NCBI RefSeq assembly: GCF_040419245.1
Contig: NZ_JAZHOH010000001.1
Location: forward strand, 1,426,001-1,490,000
DNA from: Ewingella sp. CoE-038-23
Lineage (GTDB): Bacteria > Pseudomonadota > Gammaproteobacteria > Enterobacterales > Enterobacteriaceae
Direction of reading: 5' to 3'
Length of the DNA: 64,000 nucleotides
The position numbers and the translations under genes were made by a program. How positions within the stretch are numbered: position 1 is the stretch's first letter; each line of letters starts with the position of its first letter. Shown piece after piece: positions 8,573 to 18,911 of this stretch. Under the pieces are notes generated by a model. That model saw nothing but the letters and a program-made list of their open reading frames with translations. It was not told the origin of the DNA and searched no databases.

Positions 8573-10732
8573 CTAGAGGCTTTGGGCAGGTACGATTTTG
8601 CTATTTAAATTGGTGAATTCCGGCATATGGGCCAGCAACAGGCCAATCTGTTGTAAGACCAGCTGTTCTTTGCTGTCGGATTCTGTGGTTCTTTGTTCAA
8701 TACGGGCCATCAGTTGCTCAATGGCACGATGAACTTTCTCGGCATCTGCAGGTTCATGATGCAGCGCGTCATCAATGCAGCAGGCCGCGTCGTCGAGCAG
8801 TTTCAGGGTTTCTGCATCATGCAGCTTTTCCCGGTGTGCCCCCAGCGCCGAGATGTAACTCAGCATCGTGTGGTTTAAACACAGTAGGCGGAAAGCGGCT
8901 TCAAGGGTTTGCTGATCGTTATTCTTCTCCGACGTCATATTGGAAACGACAGAGGCCAGTTCCGCGTCACAGTTATGTGCGTCGCGACGAGCCAGCCGAT
9001 AATCAAGACTATTATCTTTGCCCTGATGGTATTGAACCAGAATGGCATCCAGATAGCGGCAGTTGGCAGTAAACGTCTTATCCACCACTACAGGCAATTG
9101 CCTGAATCGCCAATCTGGCCAGATAAAACTCACTGCCGCCCAGGCGATAGCACATCCAATTAGCGTATCGATGACGCGCGGAATGGCAATTTCGAAGCCT
9201 TCACCCAACAGGTTAAAGCACAGCAAAACCAGCAGCGTAATGAACATCGTGGCATGGGCATACTGCACATTGCGGAAGGCAAAGAACAGCAAGCCGCTGA
9301 TAACAATGAGCACCATCTGGCCTTCAATAGAGGGCACGAAATAGAGAATTGGGATGCCTATGGCGATACCGGCCAGCGTGCCGATAATCCTCAATGCCAG
9401 ACGACGACGGGTCGCGCTGTAGTTGGGCTGGCAGACAAAAAGGCTGGTCAGCAAAATCCAATATCCGTGATCTAAGCCGCTGATTTGGATAAAGGCATAG
9501 CCCATCGCTAAGACAATCGACATGCGAATGGCATGGCGGAAGAGGGCTGATTTCGGCGTGAGGTGGCGAGATATTCGCAGCCAAATGTCATCGATTCCCG
9601 TCAGCTTGTCTTCGGCAAAGGTCTTGGTATTTTCCTGATTCTCCGGCAGCGCCTGCTCGGATTCGATGCTAGCAAGTTGTGCGTCGATAGCCCGTAAGTT
9701 GATTAACAGGTGGCGCAGCGCTTGCAGCATTTCGCGGTGCTGGGTCTGGGTATCGAGCCTTTTTAGGGCTTCATCCAGGCGCAAGAAAGCCCGCTCAAAC
9801 TGAATGTTATGCTGGTATTTCTGGTGATAAAGAATGCACTGCGAAAGTTGGGCACAGGCTCGCGCCTGCATGCTCATTAAACGTTGGAAGCGGAATAGAA
9901 TATCGCTGTGGTGGAACTGCTCGCTGAGCTTTTTGTATTGCACATGGGAAGAGCTGGCGCGCTCGTGAATATCCTGCACAACAAAGTAGTAATGCAACGT
10001 TCGGCGCGTCCCTTTCTGCCCGCGATCGCCTTTCAGCCGGGTCTGGAGAGTGGTTTTAGTTTGGTTCAGGGTGGCTACTAACTGGCTATTAGCCATCGCC
10101 AGCGCCACCAACTCATTTTTATTGTCGCCTTCCTGATCTGGGTCGAACAACGTCGCTTTGGCTTCAAGATAGTGCGCTAACTGAGAATAGCAGCGGGAAA
10201 TCAAGTCCTGCAGAGGGCGTATCGGGTAGAGAATGTGCCCTGCCAGCGTGAGCAGGTTGTACCACACTGCGCCGCATATCAGCAGCACTGGTTGCTGGTA
10301 CCAGATGTGATACATGTTGGTGCCGAGCATGGTGTAGATGGCAATAAGCAGTGCGCCGAAGGCGATAGTGGCGTATCTCTGACCGAGCGCGCCGAGCAGG
10401 ATAAACCCGCAGGTGGAGATCATCAGCCCCAAGGCAAACAGCCATGGATAAGGAAAAAGCAGTTCAATAGAGGCTGATGCGATAAAGAAACAGACTAAGG
10501 TGATCAGCAGGTTACGCAGCCGCCCCGAGAGGCGGTCATCTAAGTCAGCCAGCGCCGCTGCCACCACGCCCAAAGTCAGTGGGATAGTCAGCGTGGGCAG
10601 CCCGACCCACCAAGGCACGGCGGCCGCCCCGGTGAGCGCAATAAAAATGCGGATATTGTAAAGGACGTTGCTGTTATAGGCATAACGTCTTAAACCCGGG
10701 GCGAAAGAGAACAAGGGAACTCCACTTAGCAA
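8573..10732 (-). CDS. yccS: YccS, FUSC-family inner-membrane transport protein
   Basis: The 719-residue protein follows E. coli YccS (717 residues). It has two clusters of membrane helices (about residues 30-165 and 395-530) separated by a cytoplasmic helical region. This is the fusaric-acid-resistance-like (FUSC) fold shared with AaeB and ArAE efflux proteins; the substrate is not known. No ATG precedes the conserved N terminus, and the frame opens with a TTG at 10732, so a non-ATG start is likely. It is followed upstream by yccF on the same strand, 70 bases away, as in E. coli. Confidence 0.88.
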   Translation of the reverse strand: MLSGVPLFSFAPGLRRYAYNSNVLYNIRIFIALTGAAAVPWWVGLPTLTIPLTLGVVAAALADLDDRLSGRLRNLLITLVCFFIASASIELLFPYPWLFALGLMISTCGFILLGALGQRYATIAFGALLIAIYTMLGTNMYHIWYQQPVLLICGAVWYNLLTLAGHILYPIRPLQDLISRCYSQLAHYLEAKATLFDPDQEGDNKNELVALAMANSQLVATLNQTKTTLQTRLKGDRGQKGTRRTLHYYFVVQDIHERASSSHVQYKKLSEQFHHSDILFRFQRLMSMQARACAQLSQCILYHQKYQHNIQFERAFLRLDEALKRLDTQTQHREMLQALRHLLINLRAIDAQLASIESEQALPENQENTKTFAEDKLTGIDDIWLRISRHLTPKSALFRHAIRMSIVLAMGYAFIQISGLDHGYWILLTSLFVCQPNYSATRRRLALRIIGTLAGIAIGIPILYFVPSIEGQMVLIVISGLLFFAFRNVQYAHATMFITLLVLLCFNLLGEGFEIAIPRVIDTLIGCAIAWAAVSFIWPDWRFRQLPVVVDKTFTANCRYLDAILVQYHQGKDNSLDYRLARRDAHNCDAELASVVSNMTSEKNNDQQTLEAAFRLLCLNHTMLSYISALGAHREKLHDAETLKLLDDAACCIDDALHHEPADAEKVHRAIEQLMARIEQRTTESDSKEQLVLQQIGLLLAHMPEFTNLNSKIVPAQSL

Positions 10733-10802
10733 AAGGCTAATTAAAAGGCTGAAAACCTCAGCAATGATATAAAAGGTCTATAAATTAATGACTAACTTTA
10801 TA

Positions 10803-11264
10803 TTAACGAATGCGGCCATTGGACAAGTTGCGAGCCGCTTTGGCTTCCCGTACCTGTTTTGCCATTTCTACTGATACCACGCGCCGGCCGACCGGCCAAA
10901 GCGCTATCACGGCAATTTTAAAATTGGCTATACCCACTGGAATACCAATAATAGTCAGGCATTGCACGATACCGGCCGTGATGTGGGACAAGCACAGCCA
11001 CCAGCCGAAAAAGATAAACCAGAAGATGTTTAGCAGCGTGCCGGTGCCGGTTAAGATGGCATTGCTTTTCTCTGGATACAGATCGTTAACGTGCACGGCT
11101 TCATTGCCGAACGGAATCAACGACAGGCGGGTGATTTCCCAGCAAGAACGGGTCAGTGGCAGGGTAAAAATCAGCACGATGCTGATCAATGTGGCAAACA
11201 GCCAGGCCAGCGTGGTAAAAAAGCCACCCAGCACAAAGTTCAAAATGTTCAAAATTGCGCGCAT
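10803..11264 (-). CDS. yccF: YccF, inner-membrane protein (DUF307/YccF domain)
   Basis: The 153-residue protein carries two copies of the YccF domain. Each has a hydrophobic helix pair and a GIP or PFG turn (LIPFGNEAV and IIGIPVGIANFKIAVIALWPVGR). E. coli YccF is 148 residues long and of unknown function; it lies beside yccS, suggesting a shared role in the inner membrane. It is transcribed toward yccS and divergent from helD. Confidence 0.88.
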   Translation of the reverse strand: MRAILNILNFVLGGFFTTLAWLFATLISIVLIFTLPLTRSCWEITRLSLIPFGNEAVHVNDLYPEKSNAILTGTGTLLNIFWFIFFGWWLCLSHITAGIVQCLTIIGIPVGIANFKIAVIALWPVGRRVVSVEMAKQVREAKAARNLSNGRIR

Positions 11265-11455
11265 GTTATCACTCAGTCATGTCAGAAAAGAGGGTAACGC
11301 CAGTGCGTTAACGGAAATCCTACGCTTTTTATTCTACCCTGATGTTGGGGGTAGAGCGCCAGTGCTTATCGCAGGTAAACTGAAGCAAATAATTCCTTAA
11401 TTAATAACCAGCTACCCGTTAGCGGCTCCTAATACTAAGAAAATGGCGTGATGAT

Positions 11456-13510
11456 ATGGAACTGAAATCGACTTCATTTGGAAAACATCTGGCGCAGCAC
11501 CCCTATAATCGGGTGCGGCTACTCAACGCAGGCGTCGAAGTCAGTGGCGATAAGCATCATTATCTCATCCCTTTCAACCAGTTAATTTCTATTCGCTGTA
11601 AACGTGGCATCGTCTGGGGCGAGCTGGAGTTTGAGCTACCGGAAGAAAAGGTCGTGCGCCTGCACGGCACGGAATGGCAGGAGACGCAGCAATTTTATCA
11701 CCATCTTCTTAAAGTCTGGCGCAGCTGGAGTGAGGAGATGAGTGAGGTCAGCGCTGGCGTCTTGCATCAGCAGGCGGAAAAGATTGCGCGCATTGAACAG
11801 CAGGATAAATGGTTCAAAAGCAGCGAGTTGGCCGCCGTGCAAAAAAGTATCGCCGAATCCTTTACCGCCGTGCCGGTGCCGGTTGAGCGTTTGCACGAGT
11901 TCAACAATTGTCGCGAAGACTACGAGCTGTGTCTGAGATGGCTGCGTCAGGGCAAAGAGAGCGTGGTGTCCCGCAATCAGGCATGGTCTGAAAGAACTAT
12001 CGAGCAGCATCGCGATTTCTTCGACAACATCGAAACCACTCCCCTTAATGACAGCCAGTGCCGCGCCGTGGTCAACGGCGAAGACGCCGTTTTAGTGCTT
12101 GCAGGGGCAGGGAGTGGCAAAACGTCGGTGCTGGTGGCCCGCGCGGGCTGGCTATTGTACCGTCAGGAAGCGATTGCAGAACAGATCCTGCTACTGGCGT
12201 TTGGTCGTCAGGCCGCCGACGAGATGAATGAAAGAATTAAAGAACGCCTGCACACCAGTGACATTAAAGCTAAAACCTTCCACGCCCTGGCGCTGCACAT
12301 TATTCAGGAAGGGAGCAAGAAAACGCCAAAAATCAGCAAGCTGGAAACTGATAGCAAAGCCCGTCGCAGCCTGTTGATCAAAACCTGGCAGCAGCAGTGT
12401 GCCGAGAAGAAAGTTCAGGCCAGCGGCTGGCGCGCATGGATGACCGAGGAGCTAGAGTGGGAGATTCCTGAAGGAGATTACTGGAAGAACAAGGCGCTGG
12501 CGGAGCGTCTAGGCAGCCGCCTCGAGCGCTGGCTGGGGTTGATGCGCATGCACGGCGGCAGTCAGGCTGAAATGGTTGAGCAGGCGTCCGACGAGGTGCG
12601 CGATCTGTTCCAGAAGCGGATTCGCCTGATGGCACCACTGCTCAAAGCCTGGAAGTCAGCGCTGAAAGAAGAGGACGCCGTGGACTTCTCCGGGCTGATT
12701 CATCAGGCGGTCAATATTCTGGAGAAGGGGCGTTTTGTCAGCCCGTGGAAACACATCTTAGTTGATGAATTCCAAGATATTTCCCCGCAGCGGGCGCGCC
12801 TACTGGCCGCATTGCGCGAGCAAAATAGCTACACCAGCCTGTTTGCCGTTGGCGATGATTGGCAGGCTATCTATCGTTTCAGCGGTGCCGAGCTTTCCCT
12901 CACTACCGCCTTTAAAGGCCATTTTGGCGAAGGGGCGCAGTGCGCGCTGGATACCACCTATCGCTTTAACGATCGCATTGGTGAAATCGCCAATAAGTTT
13001 GTTCTGCAAAATCCGTATCAGTTGAAGAAGCCGTTGAATAGCCTGACGAAAGGCAGCAAGAAAAGCGTCACGATTTTGCCCAATGAACAGCTGGATGCCC
13101 TGCTGGATAAGCTGAGCGGCTTCGCCAAAGCCGATGAAAAAATCCTCATTCTGGCGCGTTATCACCATCTGAGGCCGGAGGTTTTGCAGAAAGCGTCGAC
13201 GCGCTGGCCTAAGCTCAATATCGAATTTATGACTATTCACGCCAGCAAAGGGCAGCAGGCGGAGTATGTGATTATTGTCGGTTTGCACGAGGGCAATGAC
13301 GGTTTTCCGGCCCCGGCGCGCGAATCTTTGTTGGAAGAGGTGTTACTGCCCGAACCAGAGGATTTTGCCGATGCCGAAGAGCGCCGCTTGCTGTATGTGG
13401 CGATCACCCGCGCTAAGCATCAGGTGTGGCTAATGCAGGATAAATCGCAGCCTTCAGTGTTTGTTGCCCAGCTTGAAGATTTGGGCGTGCCGGCGCAGAG
13501 AAAGCCGTAA
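11456..13510 (+). CDS. helD: HelD, DNA helicase IV
   Basis: This 684-residue SF1A helicase is full length for HelD. Residues 1-190 form the family-specific N-terminal part. The Walker A motif AGAGSGKT is at about 216-223, the DE-Q-D box lies in VDEFQDISPQ, motif III in GDDWQAIYRFSGAE, and the C-terminal motifs in TIHASKGQQAEYVIIVG and ERRLLYVAITRAK. It unwinds DNA 3' to 5' and acts in recombination and repair. It is divergent from yccF and followed by mgsA on the opposite strand, as in E. coli. Confidence 0.95.
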   Translation: MELKSTSFGKHLAQHPYNRVRLLNAGVEVSGDKHHYLIPFNQLISIRCKRGIVWGELEFELPEEKVVRLHGTEWQETQQFYHHLLKVWRSWSEEMSEVSAGVLHQQAEKIARIEQQDKWFKSSELAAVQKSIAESFTAVPVPVERLHEFNNCREDYELCLRWLRQGKESVVSRNQAWSERTIEQHRDFFDNIETTPLNDSQCRAVVNGEDAVLVLAGAGSGKTSVLVARAGWLLYRQEAIAEQILLLAFGRQAADEMNERIKERLHTSDIKAKTFHALALHIIQEGSKKTPKISKLETDSKARRSLLIKTWQQQCAEKKVQASGWRAWMTEELEWEIPEGDYWKNKALAERLGSRLERWLGLMRMHGGSQAEMVEQASDEVRDLFQKRIRLMAPLLKAWKSALKEEDAVDFSGLIHQAVNILEKGRFVSPWKHILVDEFQDISPQRARLLAALREQNSYTSLFAVGDDWQAIYRFSGAELSLTTAFKGHFGEGAQCALDTTYRFNDRIGEIANKFVLQNPYQLKKPLNSLTKGSKKSVTILPNEQLDALLDKLSGFAKADEKILILARYHHLRPEVLQKASTRWPKLNIEFMTIHASKGQQAEYVIIVGLHEGNDGFPAPARESLLEEVLLPEPEDFADAEERRLLYVAITRAKHQVWLMQDKSQPSVFVAQLEDLGVPAQRKP

Positions 13511-13529
13511 TCTTGATCCGTAATACAGC

Positions 13530-13558
13530 AAAACGCCCCCGCGAATGGGGGCGTTTTG
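13530..13558. terminator. Bidirectional terminator between helD and mgsA
   Basis: AAAACGCCCCC and GGGGGCGTTTT pair around GCGAAT between the convergent genes. The stem is immediately followed by the mgsA stop codon. Confidence 0.92.
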
Positions 13559-13559
13559 T

Positions 13560-14021
13560 TTAGGCTTTCAGACGGGAAAGCAGGTAATTTTGGTAGTCGG
13601 GAATAGAAATCTCGACTTCCTCTTTAAACAGCGGTGAGGCGATAAGGAAATCGGCGGTAGCAAGATTAGTGGCAACCGGAATGTTCCACACGGTGGCGAG
13701 GCGCAGCAGGGCTTTAACGTCGGGGTCGTGCGGCACGGCATTCAGCGGGTCCCAGAGAAAAATCAGCAGATCAATCTTCCCTTCGGCGATCATCGCGCCC
13801 ACCTGTTGATCCCCACCCATCGGGCCGCTGAGCATGCTTTTCACGTCAATTCCGGTATTGCGCTGCACCAGATTCCCGGTGGTGCCGGTGGCATACAGGG
13901 TGTGCTGCGACAGCTCCGCGACGTTCTTATCAACCCATCTCATCAACATGTTTTTACAGTGATCGTGGGCAACCAGCGCGATATGCTTTTTTTTACCAAT
14001 GGTGCGGGTGGTGAATTCCAT
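13560..14021 (-). CDS. mgsA: Methylglyoxal synthase
   Basis: Starting at 14021 gives 153 residues, close to E. coli MgsA (152). An in-frame upstream start seven codons earlier lacks the AGGGAA site that precedes the chosen ATG. Conserved features are [19 protein letters not shown], the catalytic-aspartate motif [11 protein letters not shown] and [20 protein letters not shown]. The enzyme converts dihydroxyacetone phosphate to methylglyoxal and phosphate, a bypass of lower glycolysis used when sugar phosphates pile up. Confidence 0.96.
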   Translation of the reverse strand: MEFTTRTIGKKKHIALVAHDHCKNMLMRWVDKNVAELSQHTLYATGTTGNLVQRNTGIDVKSMLSGPMGGDQQVGAMIAEGKIDLLIFLWDPLNAVPHDPDVKALLRLATVWNIPVATNLATADFLIASPLFKEEVEISIPDYQNYLLSRLKA

Positions 14022-14153
14022 AAATATTCCCTTCGACGCCAAATAGAGTTGCGTCCAGAGTACTGAAACTCATATTTTCTGCATAGCTCTGATGCAACAA
14101 TTCAGCCGAACGTTGAGGTTTTTCGTGACATCAGGCTGATAATGGAGGGTTTT

Positions 14154-14813
14154 TCAGGATGAAGGGAAGCTGAACCAAGAGAAAAAACGGCCGACGTGCG
14201 GGGAGGCGACCAGCTTCGGCCAGCTCGTTTTACCCGGGCTGCTGTGCTTTTGGCTGGAAACGTTGAGCATCGACAGTGATGTGGTATTGAACAGTGAGCT
14301 GTCCCGCTGTTGTACGGCAGTGGCGAAGGCCGGCACGGACGCTCGCAGACCAGATAAGTTATAGCGCAGCATCACCTTTTCTAAATCAGTCGCATTGCCA
14401 TAAACCACCTGACGAAGCACGTCGCGGCGGCTCGGAATGTCTCGACCGTCTTGATCAACAAGGCGATAATTGAGCTTTCTGCTAAAGAATGCGGCATCCA
14501 TTTCGTTATTCAGCGTTGGCAAAATGAAGGAAGCCGAACGAATTCCTTTGGCGCTAAAGCTGACTATCATGGCGGGGGAGTGGTACATCAGGGCATTCAT
14601 GGTGGCCGGGTGCAGGTTTTTGCTGACCTGGAATAAAATCTGATGCTGTCCTGCATCGACTTCAAGGCTTTCTGCCCCTTTGAGAATAGCGCCGGATATA
14701 CGTTTTCCATCCAGCACTAGCAGGTCGATGTCCGATGAAAGTTTCAGACTGGTCGCGCAAACGGGTGCCAGCAGGCAAACCGACATTAAAGCGGCCATTA
14801 ATCTGACTTTCAT
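14154..14813 (-). CDS. yccT: YccT/CsgI, periplasmic DUF2057 protein
   Basis: The 219-residue protein has a signal peptide (cleavage near VCA, residue 20) and the DUF2057 core DIDLLVLDGK. E. coli YccT (CsgI) is periplasmic and dampens curli assembly. An AAGGAG ribosome site precedes the ATG. The C terminus looks irregular at first sight, but a W-KL-A-P---F--W---PSS pattern matches the end of E. coli YccT, so there is no frameshift. Confidence 0.88.
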   Translation of the reverse strand: MKVRLMAALMSVCLLAPVCATSLKLSSDIDLLVLDGKRISGAILKGAESLEVDAGQHQILFQVSKNLHPATMNALMYHSPAMIVSFSAKGIRSASFILPTLNNEMDAAFFSRKLNYRLVDQDGRDIPSRRDVLRQVVYGNATDLEKVMLRYNLSGLRASVPAFATAVQQRDSSLFNTTSLSMLNVSSQKHSSPGKTSWPKLVASPHVGRFFSWFSFPSS

Positions 14814-15016
14814 ACTTCACTCCTTACCTTTCACTGACAGCCTCTATTATTGAGCAATGCGGCGAATGTGTCAAAACTTTACAGGATGTATTTATTGTTA
14901 CATTTATACCCATTTTCTTGGCAATCAGTGCTTTCAGCCGCAGTTTTAAGCTAAAAACTGCCGAAGTTTTGACACTGAGTTAAACTGGTAATACGTCGCT
15001 TAATGAGGGAAATGGC

Positions 15017-15430
15017 ATGCAAGATAATGACATCGTCACCATCTTAAAAGAGGTGAAAACTATTGCGCTGGTGGGGGCGAGTGACAAGCTGAACAGGCCG
15101 AGCAACGGCGTCATGGCTTATTTATTGTCTCAGGGATATGAGGTAACCCCTGTCAGCCCGAAACTGGCTGGAAGCACGCTGCACGGACAGAAGGTCTACG
15201 CCACGCTGGCGGATATTCCCCATGAGATTGATATGGTTGACGTTTTTCGCAATACCGAGGCGGCTTACGGCGTCGCGCAAGAGGCCATCGATATTGGTGC
15301 GAAAGTGCTATGGCTACAGTTGGGGGTGATTAGCGAACAAGCGGCGGTGCTGGCTAAACAGGCTGGTCTGAAAGTGGTCATGGATAAATGCCCGAAAATT
15401 GAAATTCTGCGCTTAGGTCTGGAGAAGTAG
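15017..15430 (+). CDS. yccU: YccU, CoA-binding domain protein
   Basis: This 137-residue Rossmann-type protein has the CoA-binding motif [18 protein letters not shown] near its N terminus and ends with the typical [10 protein letters not shown] segment. It is the same length as E. coli YccU (137). Its physiological role is unknown; the family is predicted to bind CoA or related nucleotides. It is divergent from yccT and followed by a terminator shared with hspQ. Confidence 0.92.
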   Translation: MQDNDIVTILKEVKTIALVGASDKLNRPSNGVMAYLLSQGYEVTPVSPKLAGSTLHGQKVYATLADIPHEIDMVDVFRNTEAAYGVAQEAIDIGAKVLWLQLGVISEQAAVLAKQAGLKVVMDKCPKIEILRLGLEK

Positions 15431-15461
15431 GTCTGGCCATAAATCTGCTGCATGTAGACAT

Positions 15462-15493
15462 AAAAAAACCGACCCGAAGGAGTCGGTTTTTTA
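15462..15493. terminator. Bidirectional terminator between yccU and hspQ
   Basis: AAAAAACCGAC and GTCGGTTTTTT pair around CCGAAGGA. A-run and T-run flank both sides. Confidence 0.9.
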
Positions 15494-15511
15494 TTGCCGC
15501 AGGCAGCAGGT

Positions 15512-15829
15512 TTAGTGACGCAGGCGCGGTAAGGTTAACTGGCTGCGAATAGACTCGGCCAAATCATCTAAAGAGCTTTGTTCCGGGTGGGAACGCGCCG
15601 CTTCGTGATCGATTTGGATCTCTGCCAGATAAGTATGTACCGGCTCGCCCTTATCGTCTTCCATCACCACGTGATACCAAGGCGCGGTGCGCATAGAGTC
15701 ATCGGTCTCGAGTTCTTCAACCTTTGGCTTCTCTAGCGAATACTCTGCGTCCACGTCAATCACTACGCCGAGATAACCTAACATTCTGTGGCGTACTTGC
15801 TGGCCAATACCGAATTTGCTGGCGATCAT
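15512..15829 (-). CDS. hspQ: HspQ, heat-shock protein and Lon/ClpP-pathway specificity factor
   Basis: The protein has 105 residues when started at the second ATG, exactly the E. coli length, beginning [14 protein letters not shown]. The earlier ATG at 15835 abuts the AGGAG ribosome site and is too close to use; the chosen one is six bases after it. The core [11 protein letters not shown] and HTYLAE is typical of the hemimethylated-DNA-binding (YccV) family. In enterics HspQ stimulates Lon and accelerates degradation of mutant DnaA. Confidence 0.94.
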   Translation of the reverse strand: MIASKFGIGQQVRHRMLGYLGVVIDVDAEYSLEKPKVEELETDDSMRTAPWYHVVMEDDKGEPVHTYLAEIQIDHEAARSHPEQSSLDDLAESIRSQLTLPRLRH

Positions 15830-15952
15830 AGTCATCTCCTGAAAAATTACCTTAACGTCTATATGGAGGTTAGCGGCACTATTTCAAGTTTTGACCCTGT
15901 TTCTCGACGTTAATTCAGGTTCTGTGCTGAGATAAGGCACAGAACGATAAAT

Positions 15953-17146
15953 TTACGACATCACTACGCAGGCGAAGCCTTTCAGATACAGACCTTCCGG
16001 GTAAGAACCGATAACCGGATGGTCAGCAGCCTGACGGAACTGCTCCACGAACTGGATCTCGCGATTGGCGTCCAGCGCCGCATCGGCCAGAATTTTCTGG
16101 AACAGATCGGTCGGCAGCAGGCCGGAACAGGAGAAACTTAACAAAATGCCGCCCGGACGCAGTAACTGCAACGCCAGCATGTTGATATCTTTGTAGCCAC
16201 GGCAGGCGCTGGCCAGCTGGCTCTTGTTTTCAACAAATTTTGGCGGGTCCATGACGATCATGTCGAACTGCACGCCTTCGGCGCGGTACTTGCGCAGCAG
16301 TTGGAACACGTCTTCGCGCACGAACTCGGCTTTCGACAGATCCAGATTATTCAGCTCAACGTTTTGACGAGCGATGTCCAGCGCGTCTTGTGAGGTATCA
16401 ACGTTAGTCACTTTCTCACAGCCGCCCATCAGCGCCGACACGGCAAAAGCGCCGGTGTAAGAGAAGCAGTTTAGGACTTTGCGGCCTTCGGCATATTTAC
16501 GCGCAGCTAAGCGGCTATCGCGCTGGTCGAGATAGAAACCGGTTTTGTGACCCTGTTTGATGTCCACCAGCAGGCTCATGCCGTGCTCTTGGATCGGCAG
16601 CAGTGCAGGTGGCTCGGCACCAATCACGTGGCCCTGAGTCAGCTCTAAACCCTCTTTCTTACGCACGGCGACGTCGGAGCGATCCCAGATGGCGCATTCC
16701 GGGTAACATTTTTGCAGCGCGGCCAGCAGGGGCGCGCGCTGATATTCAGCACCGGCAGAAAGCAGCTGCAGCACGAGGAAATTCTGGAAACGGTCGATGG
16801 TGATACCCGGCAAACCGTCGGACTCACCGGCAATCAGGCGATAGCCATCAAGCCCGTCACGCTTGGCAATCCAGTTACGCCAGCTCTGCGCTTGCTGCAA
16901 GCGACGCACGAAAAATTCGATATCGATATCTTCGTCCTGGCGGAAGGTCCAGACGCGTGCGCGGATTTGCGACGACGGAGAATATGCACCGCGAGCCAGC
17001 CATTTCCCGTGACTGTCTACAATATCAATAGTATCGCCAGAGTTTGCTTTACCTTCGACACGGGTTACCGCACCGGAAAATACCCACGGGTGGCGGCGTA
17101 AGAGAGATTTTTCGCGGCCTTTGGCCAAGAATAAACGAGCAGTCAT
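15953..17146 (-). CDS. rlmI: RlmI, 23S rRNA m5C1962 methyltransferase
   Basis: With the start at 17146 the product has 397 residues (E. coli 396) and begins [25 protein letters not shown] domain (to about residue 75) precedes the Rossmann methyltransferase. Motifs include [18 protein letters not shown] (SAM binding), the VMDPPKF loop and FSCSG with the catalytic cysteine. It methylates C1962 of 23S rRNA using S-adenosylmethionine. A longer frame from 17206 is open but would overlap acyP leader sequence and has no family counterpart. Confidence 0.95.
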   Translation of the reverse strand: MTARLFLAKGREKSLLRRHPWVFSGAVTRVEGKANSGDTIDIVDSHGKWLARGAYSPSSQIRARVWTFRQDEDIDIEFFVRRLQQAQSWRNWIAKRDGLDGYRLIAGESDGLPGITIDRFQNFLVLQLLSAGAEYQRAPLLAALQKCYPECAIWDRSDVAVRKKEGLELTQGHVIGAEPPALLPIQEHGMSLLVDIKQGHKTGFYLDQRDSRLAARKYAEGRKVLNCFSYTGAFAVSALMGGCEKVTNVDTSQDALDIARQNVELNNLDLSKAEFVREDVFQLLRKYRAEGVQFDMIVMDPPKFVENKSQLASACRGYKDINMLALQLLRPGGILLSFSCSGLLPTDLFQKILADAALDANREIQFVEQFRQAADHPVIGSYPEGLYLKGFACVVMS

Positions 17147-17243
17147 AGAATTAGGTTCTGTCAGTTCGGGGCAAAAAAGAGCGTCATTGTCCGAGCAAGC
17201 AGCCAAAATTGCAACGAACCATACCGCTAACGGAGAGAATATT

Positions 17244-17522
17244 ATGGCAAAAGTCAGTATAGCCGCCTATGTCTACGGCCGGGTGCAGGGCGTAGGATTT
17301 CGTTTCGCCACGCAACAGCAGGCCAACGGCTTGGGCCTGACGGGCTATGCGAGAAACTTGGATGATGGCAGCGTAGAAGTCATTGTTTGCGGCGAGCAGG
17401 AGCAGGTGGATCAACTGCTGGCGTGGCTTAAACAGGGTGGCCCGAAACACGCCAAGGTAGATAAAGTGTTGAGCGAGCCCGCGGCACCGGGGGATTATGG
17501 CGAATTTAAAATCCGCCATTAG
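17244..17522 (+). CDS. acyP: Acylphosphatase
   Basis: The 92-residue product starts at the ATG preceded by GGAGAGAATATT. The open frame extends upstream to 17121, but that part overlaps rlmI and is not conserved. The signature [10 protein letters not shown] contains the catalytic arginine, and [13 protein letters not shown] contains the catalytic asparagine. The enzyme hydrolyses carboxyl-phosphate bonds of acylphosphates. It is divergent from rlmI and convergent with tusE, as in E. coli. Confidence 0.95.
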   Translation: MAKVSIAAYVYGRVQGVGFRFATQQQANGLGLTGYARNLDDGSVEVIVCGEQEQVDQLLAWLKQGGPKHAKVDKVLSEPAAPGDYGEFKIRH

Positions 17523-17542
17523 CTTTCGCTATCACCTAAAAG

Positions 17543-17872
17543 CTACAGGCATTTGACCGGTTTTGGCAGGCCAGCAATTTTGGTGGCTTGCTTCGCCGGG
17601 CCTTTAGGGAACAGTCGGAACAGGTAGCGGCTGTTGCCTTTCTCTTCGCCATATTTTTGCGCCATGGCTTTGACCAGCATGCGAATGGCGGGGGAGGTAT
17701 TGAATTCGAGATAGAATTCCCGCACAAAGCGCACCACTTCCCAGTGAGCCTCGGTCAGCACGATCTCTTCTTCTTCGGCCAACATAGGGGCCAGATCTTC
17801 GTGCCAATCAGCACTGTTTTTTAGGTAGCCCTGAGCATCGGTTTCAATCTCGCGGCCTGCAAACTCCAACAT
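17543..17872 (-). CDS. tusE: TusE, sulfur-relay protein (DsrC family)
   Basis: The 109-residue protein has the DsrC core ([37 protein letters not shown]) and ends KPVKCL, with the sulfur-accepting cysteine as the penultimate residue. TusE takes persulfide sulfur from TusBCD and passes it to MnmA for 2-thiouridine formation in tRNA. A GAGGTGTT ribosome site precedes the ATG. Confidence 0.95.
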   Translation of the reverse strand: MLEFAGREIETDAQGYLKNSADWHEDLAPMLAEEEEIVLTEAHWEVVRFVREFYLEFNTSPAIRMLVKAMAQKYGEEKGNSRYLFRLFPKGPAKQATKIAGLPKPVKCL

Positions 17873-17936
17873 AACACCTCAATTCTCAATAAAACGCTGC
17901 GCGCAGTTTAGCAAAAAGGTCGGAGCCACAAAATAA

Positions 17937-17958
17937 AAAGCCCCGCTTTCGCGAGGCT
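17937..17958 (-). terminator. Possible terminator downstream of yccA
   Basis: AAGCCCCGC and GCGAGGCTT pair with one mismatch around TTTC. On the minus strand the stem is followed by TTTTTATTTT, the direction expected for yccA transcription. Confidence 0.6.
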
Positions 17959-17978
17959 TGGCTTGCTGAAAGGCCGAA

Positions 17979-18641
17979 TTAGTTGCTGCGGGACAAACCT
18001 AAGATACTCAGCAGGCTGACAAATACGTTATACAGAGAAACGTACAGGCTCACCGTGGCACGAATATAGTTGGTTTCGCCGCCGTGAATAATGTTGCTGG
18101 TTTCCCACAGGATTGCGCCAGCGGAGAACAGGATGAACAGGCAGCTAATCGCCAGTGACAGGGCAGGGATCTGCAGGAACAGGTTAGCGATAACCGCCAC
18201 CAGCAGCACCACGAAGCCCGCCATCATCATGCCTGACAGGAAGGACATGTCCTTACGGGTGGTCAGCACGTAGGCTGAACAGCAGAAGAACACCAGCGCC
18301 GTGCCACCAAGGGCCAGCATAATGATGTCACCCGCGCCAACCGAAAGAAGTGAGCTAAGCAGTGGGCCGAGGGTGTAACCCATAAAGCCGGTCAGGGCGA
18401 AGGCCGCCAGAATACCCACAGGGCGGTCAGCCGTGCGGTAAGTCAGGAACATCAACCCGTAGAAACCCACCAGCGTCAGCAGCATACCCGGTGAAGGTAA
18501 ACGCAGCAGGGTGCTAGCGGTAGCAGTAATAGCCGAAACGCCGAGCGTCAGCGCCAGCAGGAAATAGGTATTACGTAGAACTCTGTGGGTGCTTAACAGC
18601 GCGCCGGCACGAGAGGAGGAAGAGGCAACAATACGTTCCAT
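17979..18641 (-). CDS. yccA: YccA, Bax-inhibitor-1-family inner-membrane protein
   Basis: The 220-residue protein has seven predicted membrane helices from about residue 25 to 215, with the BI-1 signature region ([14 protein letters not shown]) at the C terminus. E. coli YccA is an FtsH substrate and modulator that interacts with HflKC and protects SecY from degradation. Length and position next to tRNA-Ser match E. coli. Confidence 0.93.
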   Translation of the reverse strand: MERIVASSSSRAGALLSTHRVLRNTYFLLALTLGVSAITATASTLLRLPSPGMLLTLVGFYGLMFLTYRTADRPVGILAAFALTGFMGYTLGPLLSSLLSVGAGDIIMLALGGTALVFFCCSAYVLTTRKDMSFLSGMMMAGFVVLLVAVIANLFLQIPALSLAISCLFILFSAGAILWETSNIIHGGETNYIRATVSLYVSLYNVFVSLLSILGLSRSN

Positions 18642-18870
18642 TTAAAATCTCACTTATCGACAAAAGTTGGAGTCGGTGAAAATACAATCAGCCTTGAATA
18701 GTAGATAGTTACCTGCCGTGATTAAAGGCGTTTTACCCTTCTTTACCCATGAGTTACCGCAACTCGCCGTAGAAATGACGCTTCCCTGTTTTAAAACTGG
18801 CCGTAATGTCGATTTAATCATCATTTGAAACGCCAGTGCCTGTTTTTCAGGCAAACGAACATAATCAGGC

Positions 18871-18899
18871 TTTACAACCTAATGGCCTATGTTTATAGT
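18871..18899 (+). promoter_or_regulatory. Promoter of first tRNA-Ser
   Basis: TTTACA and TATAGT are separated by 17 bases and end 12 bases before the mature tRNA 5' end. Confidence 0.7.
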
Positions 18900-18911
18900 T
18901 CGCTTCGTTGC

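Noticed and set aside
14154..14290. Possible frameshift at the yccT C terminus
   Set aside because: The ending W-KL-A-P---F--W---PSS aligns with the E. coli YccT terminus in the same frame.
15027..15039. Near match (12 of 13) to the MatP target matS (GTGACRNYGTCAC)
   Set aside because: One mismatch at a conserved position, inside yccU; about one match of this quality is expected by chance in a window this long.
18654..18854. 66-residue frame upstream of yccA
   Set aside because: No ribosome site or conserved motif; it lies in the leader between yccA and the tRNA promoter.
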